This document shows, in pieces, positions 43,894-53,221 of a DNA stretch of 64,000 nucleotides. Source of the stretch: SLJK01 sp964567295 (GTDB taxonomy: Bacteria > Bacillota > Dethiobacteria > DTU022 > UBA8154). Location: contig CAZMLU010000002.1 of NCBI GenBank assembly GCA_964567295.1, positions 14,418-78,417 on the forward strand. Reading direction: 5' to 3'. The position numbers and the translations under genes were made by a program. Numbering within the stretch: the stretch's first letter is position 1; each line of letters begins with the position of its first letter. The notes under the pieces are model-generated. The model made no database searches, was not told the DNA's origin, and saw only the letters and a list, made by a program, of their open reading frames with translations.

Positions 43894-44607
43894 ATGGAAC
43901 CCAATGAGCAGCGGGCGCTCCTGGTAGAAGACGATCACGATGTTTGTGAGCTGGTCCGCATTGTGCTGCGCTCGGAAAACTTTACAGTTGATTTTGTTCA
44001 CGATGGAAATTCCGGACTGCAAGCAGCCCTGGAAAAACATTACGATCTAATCGTTCTTGATTTGATGCTGCCAGGAATTGATGGGTGGGAAATATGCAAA
44101 CAGCTGCGGGAAAATTCTTCCACCCGCAGTATTCCCATCATCATGCTCACCGCCAAAGGCGAAGAAAAAGATAAAGTGCTGGGGCTGGAAATCGGCGCCG
44201 ATGACTACGTTGCAAAGCCTTTCAGCCCCCGGGAGTTGTTGGCGCGGGTAAAAGCACTGCTGCGACGCAGCACAAACTATAACCGCCCCCATGAAAACAT
44301 CCAAGCGGGAAACTTGACCATTAACCCCCGACGCTATGAAGTCACTGCCCATGGAGAAAATATCAATCTTACCCCAAAAGAGTTCGAACTCTTACTCTAC
44401 CTGGCCAATCATGCTGAGACAATAATTGACCGCGAACAACTCTTGGAACAGGTCTGGGGATACGACCACCTGGGGGCCGCAAGAACCGTGGATGAACATA
44501 TAAAAAGAATACGGCATAAAATTGCCGATAGGGAACCAATGTACAGCTATATTCAAACCGCCTGGGGTGTAGGATATAAATTCGAGGTGAAAAAGAATGT
44601 GGAATAA
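43894..44607 (+). CDS. OmpR/PhoB-type response regulator
   Basis: The 237-aa product has an N-terminal receiver domain with acidic pocket EDD (11-13), phospho-acceptor Asp56 in VLDLMLPGIDGW, and the Lys of DYVAKPFSPRELL. The C-terminal winged helix shows LTPKEFELLLYLANHAE and HIKRIRHKI. It overlaps the histidine kinase by 11 bp. Sequence resembles the WalR/PhoP branch, but no wal-type accessory genes are nearby, so its target is unknown. Confidence 0.95.
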   Translation: MEPNEQRALLVEDDHDVCELVRIVLRSENFTVDFVHDGNSGLQAALEKHYDLIVLDLMLPGIDGWEICKQLRENSSTRSIPIIMLTAKGEEKDKVLGLEIGADDYVAKPFSPRELLARVKALLRRSTNYNRPHENIQAGNLTINPRRYEVTAHGENINLTPKEFELLLYLANHAETIIDREQLLEQVWGYDHLGAARTVDEHIKRIRHKIADREPMYSYIQTAWGVGYKFEVKKNVE

Positions 44608-46093
44608 ATTAAAAACGGGCAACCTTTTCTTTAAGCTACTGGGTGCGCACTTGCTGGTTGTACTTATCACCCTTTTGGCAGTAAGCCTGGTTTTCTCCTA
44701 TCTAGTGGAAGAATACTTTTTCAGCACTCGGGAATGGGAATTGGCACTTCAAGCCGAAAAAGTGGCCGAAACTCTGAAAGAAGAAATACAAAGCGGAAAC
44801 CACGAGCAGGTGAAAATAGTGGCCGGAGCCCTGGCGGCCTCCATGGATTTGAAAATCCGGGTCATCGATCCCATGGAAGAACACCGGGAACAAGAAATCA
44901 TTACCGTCGCCCCGGTGGACGAAAAAGAAGAAACTCAACTGGGTCTTGAACAGAGGGAAGTTGATTACGTGTTGGAGGGAAACTCCTACTCCAAAAAGGT
45001 TTTCGGTCCCGAAATGCAGCGCCTGCTGGTAGCCATCCCTGTCTTCCAAGAAACGGAATATGATAACGTAGAAAATGGTTCTGATAATCCACAAGAAGTG
45101 ATCGGCGTCATCACCGTAAGCGCTCCTCTTACCGGTGTTCAGGCCACAGTAGCACAACTTAGCCGTCTCTTCACCTACTCCGGCTTAATTGCAGCTGCAG
45201 TAGCCGGAGCACTTGCCCTTTCCCTCTCCAAAACCATCTCTAAACCCCTTCAGGTAATGACCCAGGCCGCCCGGGAACTGGTTAAAGGCAATTTTCGCAG
45301 CCGCATCGATGTTAATGACACAGGAGAAATGGGAGAACTGGGTACTACCTTCAACCAGGCCGTAGACGAGATGGAAAAAACGGTGGAAGAGCAAAAACGT
45401 CTTCAGGAACTTAGGCAAAACCTGGTGGCAAACGTATCCCATGAATTCCGGATCCCTCTGACCTCCATACAAGGCTTTGCCGAGGCCATGCAGGACGGCC
45501 TGGTAGTAGAAGAAAAAGAAAGAGAAAGATGCCTGCAGCTCATCCTGGATAACACGTTTTATATTAAACGCCTGGTAAGCGATCTTCTTGAGCTTTCCAG
45601 CATCGAAAGCGGACATATCCAGCTGCAGTGGGTACAGCTCTCCACGAAGGATCTTATAGACAGGGTTATCCACAGCGCCCGACAAAAAGCAGAGAGTAAA
45701 AACATAACATTGGAATGCGAACAACACCTGCCCATTTACATGGAAGGGGATGAAGACAGGCTTTTCCAGATCCTAATTAATCTTTTGGATAACGCCATAA
45801 CTTATACTCCTGAAGGTGGATATATAAAGGTTGAAGCCTTGGAAAAAGAAGAAGAAATAACCTTTGTCGTTAAAGATAACGGTTCGGGAATTCCTGAAGA
45901 GGATCTGCCTCATATATGGGAACGGTTTTACAAAGTGGATAAAGCAAGAAGCAGGGCCAACAAAGGAAAAGGGTTGGGGCTGGCCATCACCAGAGAACTG
46001 GTACATCTACACAGGGGCAACGTCTCAGTAAAAAGCACCCCCGGTAAAGGGAGCGCCTTTTACGTACACCTGCCCAAAAAACAGGGGGAATAG
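44597..46093 (+). CDS. Sensor histidine kinase (HAMP, HisKA, HATPase)
   Basis: The 498-aa product has helix 1 (about 12-35), an extracytoplasmic sensor domain (about 36-185, acidic, with VIGVITVSAPL near its end), helix 2 (about 190-212) and a HAMP domain with SKPLQVMTQAARELVKGNF. His282 lies in VSHEFRIPLTSIQGFAEAM. The ATPase boxes are NLLDNAITYTPEGG (N), KDNGSGIPEEDLPHIWERFY (G1/F) and KGLGLAITRELV (G2). It pairs with the overlapping regulator. The convergent amidase gene begins its 3' end 15 bp away. Confidence 0.95.
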   Translation: MWNKLKTGNLFFKLLGAHLLVVLITLLAVSLVFSYLVEEYFFSTREWELALQAEKVAETLKEEIQSGNHEQVKIVAGALAASMDLKIRVIDPMEEHREQEIITVAPVDEKEETQLGLEQREVDYVLEGNSYSKKVFGPEMQRLLVAIPVFQETEYDNVENGSDNPQEVIGVITVSAPLTGVQATVAQLSRLFTYSGLIAAAVAGALALSLSKTISKPLQVMTQAARELVKGNFRSRIDVNDTGEMGELGTTFNQAVDEMEKTVEEQKRLQELRQNLVANVSHEFRIPLTSIQGFAEAMQDGLVVEEKERERCLQLILDNTFYIKRLVSDLLELSSIESGHIQLQWVQLSTKDLIDRVIHSARQKAESKNITLECEQHLPIYMEGDEDRLFQILINLLDNAITYTPEGGYIKVEALEKEEEITFVVKDNGSGIPEEDLPHIWERFYKVDKARSRANKGKGLGLAITRELVHLHRGNVSVKSTPGKGSAFYVHLPKKQGE

Positions 46094-46108
46094 AGCGGAC
46101 TCTAAATT

Positions 46109-48172
46109 TTAAGGGACCGCTACCTTTCTTTGCTGATCTCCCTGTTCCTCTGCATATCCTATTATTCCTCGGGCAACAGCCTGAGCTGCCAGTTTTTGAA
46201 AGGACGGATCGGCCAGCATTCTCTCTTCTTGAGGATTGGAGAGAAAGGCAACCTCTACCAGGATAGCCGGCAGTTGTGAATTTCGTAAAACGGCAAAATT
46301 GGCCTGCTTGACACCTCTATCCTTGCGCTTTAAAAGATCGACCAAGTTTTCCTGGACATGGTTGGCCAGAGTTCTCGAGGCTCCGAGCAGTTCCCTAGAA
46401 GCTCCTCCTTTTTCACCGGGATAAAACGTCTCCGTTCCCATAACGGCAGAATCGGGATGAGCATTGGCATGTATGCTTACAAAAACACCGCCACTTTGAT
46501 TCGCCGCCCAGGACCTCTCGTGCAGTGCAAGGGCTGTATCCGCTTCCCTGGTATAGATCACCGAAAAACCTTCTTCCAGGAGAATCTCTCCCAACATGCG
46601 AGAAATACTGGTGACCACCTCCCGCTCTGTCAGTCCTGAAGAGCCAACCGCCCCCGTATCTGAACCCCACTGGCTAATAGTTGCGTGCCCTGGATCGATA
46701 ACAACGGTATTGGGGGGAGGAAAAACGGTCTGGAAGGAAAACTCCAGCAGGCCTTCTTCGCCTTTACGTTTAACAGTGCGAACAGTTTCTTCTTGCAGAT
46801 CCGCCACAATTCTTACCTTGTCATCTTCATACTGTGAAGCGCGAATCCTAACTACTGCTCCGTTATGAACTTCCAGGGGTGGTATTTCGTCCACATCTCC
46901 TAACAGCCCTTTAAAATCCAGCACCATTCGGGAGCTGTCGTTTAATCTAAAAACATGCGGGAGCTCCAGCCCTGAATCCCCTTTTACTCTTAAACCGACT
47001 CCTTCGGTTGACAACACCACTTCTAACCCTGTTATAACAGGCAAACTCTTGTCTATGGCACTGCTGGCGTCTTTTTTCCCGCTCCAGCTGGCAATGACAG
47101 GCCCGGAAAGGTTTTGTACGCTGACGAAAGAACCTTTGTCCTGTTGACTTTCATAGCTGATAGCTACTAACCACCCTGCAATCCAGCCTTTCTGTCCGTT
47201 AGAAAGAACTACCTGGTACCACCCCTCATTTTCATCAGTCACCTCCAGGCGATCACCAAAATAAACGCGGTCAATTATAGAGTGTGCAGTACCCGGTGAT
47301 GACCTAACATTAACCATATCTTTCATGACCAAAACTGATTTTGCCGCTGAGGAGAGAGAAAATGAGCCTGTATCCTGAGGCGGCGGGGTTGGAGACTTTG
47401 GAGGCTCCGGTGGAGGGGCAGGCTCGGGAGCAGGCTCTTTTACTCCTTCTGCCTCCTCTTTATCCTCTTCCTCTTCTTCTGGTTCTTCTGGTTCTTCTGG
47501 TAGGAGATCTTTTTTTTCTACATAGCTGCCGTCAACCCATCCTTCAGCTTCTCCGTCATCATAACTATAAAGAATGCGCCACCAGTCTCCCGTCCTTCCA
47601 GTCAGGGAGATTTCGGTCCCTTGGGAAAGCTGTGCCAATCCAGGATACTCCACCGAAGGACCCGCCCTGATGTTCAACAGGCTTGCACTTATCACCGCCG
47701 GTTGGGGATCTATATCCGTTTCGGCCGGCTCAACTTGGGAGGTGAGAGACGCCGTTCTGGTTTCCTCGCACCAATCTACCTCGACATTAAAAGATTCGGC
47801 CACGAATCGGAGGGGGACCATTGTTCGCTCATTATCTATCACAGCAGTGGTATCCATAACCTTTTCTTCCCCATCTACTAGGGCTGTTTTTTTACCAATA
47901 AAAAGCTCTACCAAAGATGGATTCCGCGTAATTTCTACCCTCCTGTTCTCTGAGTCCCAATAAACGTCTCCACCTAAAGCTTCGGCAACAAGCCGAACGG
48001 GAAGAAGAGTGCGTGAATTTTCATCTATGTAAGGGGATACGTCGCCTACAACTGGTTCCCCGTCCAGTAAAATGCTTACTCCGCGACTTCCCTGGGCTTG
48101 CGGAGTATTAAGTAAAATTACAAGGGCAACAACCGCGCCATAAATGAAAAAATTTATCACCTTATTATGCAT
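46109..48172 (-). CDS. Secreted N-acetylmuramoyl-L-alanine amidase with stalk, SH3 and AMIN domains
   Basis: The enzyme cleaves the peptide from muramic acid in peptidoglycan. The 687-aa product has a signal peptide, a copper-amine-oxidase-N-like domain (about 30-140, VSPYIDENSRTLLPVRLVAE, VPLRFVAESF) and two bacterial SH3 domains (about 155-210 and 275-335). A proline-rich linker (EPAPEPAPPPEPPKSPTP) lies between them. An AMIN domain (about 375-475) and an Amidase_3 domain with VVIDPGHA, LTEREVVTSI, VSIHANAH and EVAFLSNPQEE follow. The start is the ATG with GGGAG 5-6 nt upstream; an earlier ATG 36 bp upstream lacks one. Confidence 0.92.
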   Translation of the reverse strand: MHNKVINFFIYGAVVALVILLNTPQAQGSRGVSILLDGEPVVGDVSPYIDENSRTLLPVRLVAEALGGDVYWDSENRRVEITRNPSLVELFIGKKTALVDGEEKVMDTTAVIDNERTMVPLRFVAESFNVEVDWCEETRTASLTSQVEPAETDIDPQPAVISASLLNIRAGPSVEYPGLAQLSQGTEISLTGRTGDWWRILYSYDDGEAEGWVDGSYVEKKDLLPEEPEEPEEEEEDKEEAEGVKEPAPEPAPPPEPPKSPTPPPQDTGSFSLSSAAKSVLVMKDMVNVRSSPGTAHSIIDRVYFGDRLEVTDENEGWYQVVLSNGQKGWIAGWLVAISYESQQDKGSFVSVQNLSGPVIASWSGKKDASSAIDKSLPVITGLEVVLSTEGVGLRVKGDSGLELPHVFRLNDSSRMVLDFKGLLGDVDEIPPLEVHNGAVVRIRASQYEDDKVRIVADLQEETVRTVKRKGEEGLLEFSFQTVFPPPNTVVIDPGHATISQWGSDTGAVGSSGLTEREVVTSISRMLGEILLEEGFSVIYTREADTALALHERSWAANQSGGVFVSIHANAHPDSAVMGTETFYPGEKGGASRELLGASRTLANHVQENLVDLLKRKDRGVKQANFAVLRNSQLPAILVEVAFLSNPQEERMLADPSFQKLAAQAVARGIIGYAEEQGDQQRKVAVP

Positions 48173-48525
48173 ATTAACTCCCGCCTTTTTTATACTACTA
48201 CTTATCACTTTAACAAACGATTATATATTGAAAAAGATACGTGTGCAGGGTGAAAAATCTATTTTCTGATTGATAAATGACCATTGATTTGCATTGCTTT
48301 TTAATTCGTGACCGAAATGCGGAAGGGTAAATGAGTTTTTTGGCGAAGTGATGATTAGAAAATTATCATCATAAGTATTATATGCTGCAATCAAAACTAT
48401 TGCAAGGCTAGATTGCCCGGGTTTTTAATTTAACTGTCATAATATACAAATCTTTAAAGAAACAATAGCTCTTATCTAACCCGGCCTACTTAATTTTTGA
48501 TTATTTAAAGAAGGGAAGTGTAAAA
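48173..48525. other. Divergent intergenic region
   Basis: About 350 bp separate the amidase (minus) from the BaeRF gene (plus). The stretch is AT-rich and should contain promoters for both. I see AAGGGAAG as the ribosome site of the BaeRF gene and a small ATGATAATT-type inverted repeat around 48350-48373, but no gene, RNA or riboswitch I can name. Confidence 0.4.
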
Positions 48526-49683
48526 ATGGATCTGATCAATAAAGAAGAAATTGAGGTTTTAATGAAGCAGAGACAAAAAGGGCCCTGTATATCTATTTAT
48601 TTGCCAACTTATAGGAGCGGAGAAGATACCAAGCAGAACCCCATCAGATTTAAAAATTTGATTACAAGTGCAGAAGAACATCTTACATCAATAGAAATGC
48701 GGCCGGCGGAGCGCAAAAATCTTCTTGAGCCGGCTTTACAGCTCATCAATGACAGCGTTTTTTGGAGAAGCCAGGGCGAAGGAATGGCTTATTTTCTCTC
48801 GCCAGAGGTTTCCCGGTGCTACCGTCTGCCGCTCTCCTTTCCAGAGCTGGCAGTTGTCAGCGATTCTTTTCACTTGAAGCCCCTGCTTTCACTCCTTTCT
48901 GGTGATGGCCAATTCTATATCTTGGCACTCAGCCAAAAAGATGCCCGCCTGTTGCAGGGAACCCGTGATGTAGTGGAAGAAATGGATTTAAGCGCTGTTA
49001 TTGAAAAGTTCGAGCTGGAATTCGGGGAAGATCTGCCGGAGCAGTATCTCCAGTTCCACACCTCCACGCCCCGCAGGGGGGATAGTCGTCCGGCAGTCTA
49101 TTTCGGCCACGGAGGAGAAATTGACAGCGCCTTAAAAGAAAGGTTGCTAAAATATTTCCGCTTTATAGACAAAGAAGTGCGCAGTATGCTCTACGAAGAA
49201 CGTTCTCCACTGCTTCTGGCCTGCGTTGATTATCTCTTTCCTCTCTACAAAGAAGCCAATAAATACCCCCTTCTTTTTGAGGAGTCAATCCCCGGTAATC
49301 CCGAGAAGATCAGCGCCGAGGAACTTCACCGTAGGGCATGGGAGATTGTTCACCCCTATTTTCAAAAGAAACAAACAGAAGCGCACACCCGATACCATGA
49401 ACAAGTGGGAACAGGGAAAACTTCTACAGATATAAAAGAAATCTTGGAAGCTTCCTTCCACGGGAGGGTGGAAACCCTTTTTGTGGCTGTAGGGGTGCAG
49501 CAGTGGGGCAGCTATGATCCTGAAACAAACACTGTTAACCTGCAGGAACAATTCCAAACAGGATATGAAGACCTGCTCGATTTGGCGGCTGTGCAAACCT
49601 TTCTAAACAATGGAACCGTTTATGCTGTAGCGCCAGAACAGATGCCTGATTCAGAACAACTGGCAGCTCTCTATCGATATTAA
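48526..49683 (+). CDS. Bacterial archaeo-eukaryotic release-factor-like protein (BaeRF family 3-like)
   Basis: The 385-aa product opens with CISIYLPTYRSGEDTKQNP, typical of BaeRF proteins, which are related in fold to eRF1/Pelota. Later come LALSQKDARLLQG, YFGHGGEIDS (in the position of the GGQ-containing region), PLLLACVDYLFPLYKEAN and a C-terminal VQTFLNNGTVYAV that resembles the ribosomal L7Ae-like end. The family is proposed to act on stalled or hibernating ribosomes, but most members are untested. The gene stands alone and ends at a strong terminator. Confidence 0.78.
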   Translation: MDLINKEEIEVLMKQRQKGPCISIYLPTYRSGEDTKQNPIRFKNLITSAEEHLTSIEMRPAERKNLLEPALQLINDSVFWRSQGEGMAYFLSPEVSRCYRLPLSFPELAVVSDSFHLKPLLSLLSGDGQFYILALSQKDARLLQGTRDVVEEMDLSAVIEKFELEFGEDLPEQYLQFHTSTPRRGDSRPAVYFGHGGEIDSALKERLLKYFRFIDKEVRSMLYEERSPLLLACVDYLFPLYKEANKYPLLFEESIPGNPEKISAEELHRRAWEIVHPYFQKKQTEAHTRYHEQVGTGKTSTDIKEILEASFHGRVETLFVAVGVQQWGSYDPETNTVNLQEQFQTGYEDLLDLAAVQTFLNNGTVYAVAPEQMPDSEQLAALYRY

Positions 49684-49777
49684 ACCCTGCAACGTAACAT
49701 AATTTTAATCTTTTTGAAATATGCCTGTAACATTTTGCCTTTATAATTAAACTGAGTTGACCCCCTCTTAATATATA

Positions 49778-49819
49778 TATATAGAACAGCCCCGGTTTTT
49801 GCCGGGGCTGTTCTATATA
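49778..49819. terminator. Strong 18-bp hairpin between convergent genes
   Basis: The arms TATATAGAACAGCCCCGG and its complement enclose a 6-nt loop. It lies between the BaeRF stop and the convergent methyltransferase-like stop. On the plus strand the trailing U-run is interrupted (ATACTCAAGTTATTTTTT). It probably ends transcription from both sides. Confidence 0.75.
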
Positions 49820-49833
49820 CTCAAGTTATTTTT

Positions 49834-50514
49834 TCAAAAGCAAAGATAAAAACCACCCTCCTGGCCCGTTTCTTCCAAAATCGATTCGTATTCTACCTTT
49901 TTAAAAAACTGCTTCAACCTGGCCTCAAACTCCTCTTCACGGCAGGAACACCAGAAGCAGGCTACTCCTCCGGGCAACAAACACTTCTGGATCTGCTCCA
50001 GGCCACTCCTACTGTAAAGCAGCTCATTCCCGGGTCGGCTGAGCCAGGTGCTTCCGTTATCAGTATCAGTCAAAACTACGTGGTAAAAGGTATTCGCCCC
50101 CCTGCGTTTTGATTCCGCAAGAACAACGTCCACGAAATCTTCATTCAACAGACTAACACGCGGATCATGAAGCGCATCATCGTTATACTCTCCCAGGAAA
50201 GAAAGGTTCCAGCGAACAACCGCATCTTCTATCTCCGCGATTAAGACCCTGCCAACCTGTGGCCACCTCAAAGCCTCCTGGAGGCTGTAGCCCATCCCCA
50301 GCCCCCCCATAAGCATGCGTACACCGCTTTTGTAAAGTGGGACAACACTATCCAGGGCCCTGCGAACAGCAGCACGCTCGGAGGCCCCGTTATAGGTAGC
50401 CATCAGGAAAACCCCGTTATATATAATCTCATAATGCTGCTCCCGCTTCTGGAGCTGTATCTCGCCACCGGGACTATTTATCCGTTCAATTACCTGAAAA
50501 GACTCGGGCCACAT
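49834..50514 (-). CDS. Spermidine-synthase-like SAM-fold protein
   Basis: The 226-aa product has the Rossmann fold of polyamine synthases: RMLMGGLGMGYSLQEAL (about 65-81, glycine-rich loop), IAEIEDAVVRWN (acidic end of strand 2), DPRVSLLNEDFVDVV and VLTDTDNGSTWL, where spermidine synthases have a catalytic Asp in the D-x-x-D segment. The N-terminal gatekeeper domain is reduced. Relatives are annotated as spermine/spermidine synthase or methyltransferase. The true substrate is unclear. It is not in an operon with other polyamine genes. Confidence 0.75.
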   Translation of the reverse strand: MWPESFQVIERINSPGGEIQLQKREQHYEIIYNGVFLMATYNGASERAAVRRALDSVVPLYKSGVRMLMGGLGMGYSLQEALRWPQVGRVLIAEIEDAVVRWNLSFLGEYNDDALHDPRVSLLNEDFVDVVLAESKRRGANTFYHVVLTDTDNGSTWLSRPGNELLYSRSGLEQIQKCLLPGGVACFWCSCREEEFEARLKQFFKKVEYESILEETGQEGGFYLCF

Positions 50515-50586
50515 CGATCACTAATCCTTTCCCACATTTTTTAATGAAACTGACCACATAACAAATATGGAACTAACTGTTTAACT

Positions 50587-51285
50587 CTAAGGCTGCCGAA
50601 ACTCAGCTCCCTGCGGATCCCATGCCCAAAAGTCTTCCAATATTCCGTCGAAACGGGTCCCGTGCCCCTCCGCGGCTTCTACAAACAACTTTTGCCACAC
50701 TACAAAAACACCGTCTTCAAAATCGCTAACCAGGTAATAGCGCTCTACAGTATCGTCCCAGTTCTGTCCGCCTGAACTATACAGGTACAGGGCCGGGAGG
50801 GGGTTCTCTACCTGTTCTTGAACGGGCTGTTCGCCATATTTTTCTTGAAGCTCTCCTGCTAGTTCCTCAGCAAGAACGGCTTTTTCAACCCCTTCCAAGT
50901 GCCAGATAGCCATAAAAACTTCAGGATCCGTTTCTGTCAGGGGCAAAATATAATCTTTACCCTCTTTTTCTTCCAGGCCGTACCTTTCTTCATCCAGGTA
51001 AATCGCGTACGGGTAGAGCGAGCTCACGTGTAAATGGTAAATAAGCTCTTCCTCCATCCCTTCGATTTCCAAGATTGTTGTCTTTGTAGGTTCGAGCTGG
51101 TCTGCCTCTTTCCAAGATTGGTCTATTTTCTCATCATCTGGTTCGGGTTTTATCTCCTCCGGAGGTGCCGGTTCTTCCAACTCCTTATCAGGGGCGACCG
51201 GTTCTTCCACCTGCTCGGCACAACCCCAGACCAGTACTGAAACAAGCAGTAGCAGGGCTACCATTAATATAAATAACCTGGACAT
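50587..51285 (-). CDS. Putative lipoprotein of unknown function
   Basis: A signal peptide with lipobox LVWGC (Cys22) is followed by a 45-residue Pro/Glu-rich linker (EEPAPPEEIKPEPDDEK) and a 150-residue domain with VSSLYPYAIYLDEERYGLEE and YLVSDFEDGVFVVWQKLF. I do not recognise the domain. It is predicted to be tethered to the outer face of the membrane. Single-gene unit. Confidence 0.7.
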   Translation of the reverse strand: MSRLFILMVALLLLVSVLVWGCAEQVEEPVAPDKELEEPAPPEEIKPEPDDEKIDQSWKEADQLEPTKTTILEIEGMEEELIYHLHVSSLYPYAIYLDEERYGLEEKEGKDYILPLTETDPEVFMAIWHLEGVEKAVLAEELAGELQEKYGEQPVQEQVENPLPALYLYSSGGQNWDDTVERYYLVSDFEDGVFVVWQKLFVEAAEGHGTRFDGILEDFWAWDPQGAEFRQP

Positions 51286-51483
51286 ATTTCATCTTCCTTT
51301 CTTTCTAATTATACCTTCTTACCTAATAGACGTATTTCTTGACAAAAAGTTCGCGATCATTATATAAAAATTTCCCTTGATCTTGCAATTTTTTTTTTCC
51401 TTATATTTCTTAGAGGAAACGGGAAGCAAGTGTAGAAAAGTATAGGTATAAGTATTCAGAATAATTAGAAGGAGATGATCTTT

Positions 51484-51768
51484 GTGTCGACCGGCAAAAC
51501 TGAGCTTTCCAGTATTATTTCTGAAAAGATGGGTACTACGAAGAAGCAAGCCTCCCAGTTCATTGATGCTTTCATTGAGACCGTGGGTGGGAAATTGGCA
51601 GCAAACGAAAAGGTGCAGCTTACCGGCTTCGGTACTTTTATGACTAGAAATAATGCTGCCCGTCAGGGTACAAACCCAGGTAATGGGGAGAAGATTAACA
51701 TACCGGCCAAGACCGTCCCCGCTTTCAAGCCCGGAAAAGGTTTAAAAAGTTTAGTAAACAAAAAATAG
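51484..51768 (+). CDS. hup: HU-family DNA-binding protein
   Basis: HU bends and compacts DNA. The 94-aa product follows the family exactly: KTELSSIISEKMGTTKKQA, FIDAFIETVGGKLAANEKV, LTGFGTFMTRNNAARQGTNP and a C-terminal PAFKPGKGLKSLVN. The GTG start lies 9 nt after AAGGAG; an ATG three codons earlier directly abuts that site. In many Bacillota hup sits next to mazG, but here it is a separate gene with its own terminator. Confidence 0.95.
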   Translation: MSTGKTELSSIISEKMGTTKKQASQFIDAFIETVGGKLAANEKVQLTGFGTFMTRNNAARQGTNPGNGEKINIPAKTVPAFKPGKGLKSLVNKK

Positions 51769-51794
51769 CCTCCAAAACAGGATGGCAACATTGA

Positions 51795-51833
51795 AAAGAA
51801 GGCTTCAACCGTTCGGGGTGAAGCCTTCTTTTT
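51795..51833 (+). terminator. Rho-independent terminator after hup
   Basis: AAAGAAGGCTTCA pairs with TGAAGCCTTCTTT around an 11-nt loop, ending in a short T-run, 26 nt past the stop. Confidence 0.85.
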
Positions 51834-51964
51834 GCCATCATTCTTTTGTTGAAGCGAATGCAGTGGATGATACAGGGGGGGATGCATGAAGCAGGGGAGG
51901 GGGAGAGCGGGAGCCTGAAAACTCCTGCCCACTGCTTCCATCGTAAAATATTTGCCCTCAGGCC

Positions 51965-52993
51965 CTAAGGCAAAAATTGTCGCGGGTTTACAGGTTCGCC
52001 ATTAACATGAACTTCATAATGAAGATGTGGACCTGTGCTGGAACCGGTGCTGCCCATCGACCCTATTCTTTGCCCTTTTTCTACCGTCTCACCGACCGAG
52101 ACACTAAAACCGGAAAGATGGGCGTACATAGTGCGATAACCGTGACCATGATCAATTTCAATTGTATTCCCGTAACCTCCATTATATTGAGCTTTAACAA
52201 CTGTTCCATCGGCAGAGGAATAGATAGGAGTTCCACTTGAAGCTGCTATATCGATCCCGTTGTGGAATGTTGTGCCTCCTCTTACGGGGGATCTGCGTGG
52301 GCCAAACCCTGAAGTTACTCTCCCGCGGGTAGGCCAGATTGAAGGAGTTGCGTTCAATTCAGCCTGGTAATCTTCGATCTCTTTTTTCAATAATTCCAGC
52401 TCTTCCTGCTGCTGAGGAAGGGCGTTCTGCAAAAAGGTCATATTTAAAGCTGCTTTATCAGCGATAGGGTTCCCGCTACTGGAAAAAAGGAGTTCGTCTT
52501 CCATTCCGTCTCCCGAGGCAAGGAAGGAGATCTGCTCTTTCTCCTCGGTCAGGGGACTATCAATTAATACATTCCGCACTTCTTCACTAAAGGTTTCTAA
52601 TTCCTCGAAACGAAGAACTAACTTCTCAGTCTCAAGGGATATTATCTCGAGCTTTTCGTTTAAGTCGCGGTTCTCTTGCTTGAGAAGGATGTTCTCCTCT
52701 GCCTTATCCTGCAAACCGTAATATGCCTCCATCCAGATATCTGTTTCATCAGCTTTTTCATCAACTTTCATACTTAAAGCGTGGTTTTCTTGTTTTAAGC
52801 GGCTGTTTTCAGCGGCTTCTTTATGTAGGCTGGAAAAAGTTTGTATAGAGAATAACGAACCCAATAACATACCAATTAGCGCTATGCCGAACAAGCGGAT
52901 GGCAAAGAGCGGCAAGCGCAAACTTAAAATATTATCGCCGGAATGAGGAATAAAAGCTATTGTATAAAATTGTTTTTTATTTCTATTTCGCAT
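51965..52993 (-). CDS. M23-family (LytM-type) peptidoglycan endopeptidase with coiled coil
   Basis: The 342-aa product has one membrane helix (about 30-50), a long coiled coil (about 55-125) and a C-terminal M23 domain (about 225-340) with TSGFGPRRSPVRGG, the zinc ligands in FHNGIDIAA, MYAHLSGFSV, and the HLHYEV motif. It cuts peptide cross-links or activates amidases, as EnvC and NlpD do. The ligand set is complete, so it may be active. Divergent from copA. Confidence 0.93.
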   Translation of the reverse strand: MRNRNKKQFYTIAFIPHSGDNILSLRLPLFAIRLFGIALIGMLLGSLFSIQTFSSLHKEAAENSRLKQENHALSMKVDEKADETDIWMEAYYGLQDKAEENILLKQENRDLNEKLEIISLETEKLVLRFEELETFSEEVRNVLIDSPLTEEKEQISFLASGDGMEDELLFSSSGNPIADKAALNMTFLQNALPQQQEELELLKKEIEDYQAELNATPSIWPTRGRVTSGFGPRRSPVRGGTTFHNGIDIAASSGTPIYSSADGTVVKAQYNGGYGNTIEIDHGHGYRTMYAHLSGFSVSVGETVEKGQRIGSMGSTGSSTGPHLHYEVHVNGEPVNPRQFLP

Positions 52994-53097
52994 ATTGCAT
53001 CTATTCCTTTCTAGTCTGCGTTTTATATATTAACTATCTTTAACATTTCGTTAACATTTCCAAAATACCTTTTTTCTGGCAAAAAAAACAAAAAAAT

Positions 53098-53128
53098 TTG
53101 ATTATATACTCCCCGAAAATGTTATAAT
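53098..53128 (+). promoter_or_regulatory. Putative sigma-A promoter of copA (extended -10)
   Basis: TTGATT and TATAAT are separated by 19 bp, longer than ideal. An upstream TG one base before the -10 (TGTTATAAT) gives an extended -10 box that can compensate. It is about 95 bp before the copA start. No CsoR operator is recognised. Confidence 0.45.
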
Positions 53129-53221
53129 ACAAATTATATAAGAAGGGTTGCTATGTTATCACGATACTTATTGATGAAATTCCGAATATGCTTATCAAAA
53201 AATTGAGGGAGGGTGAGCTAA

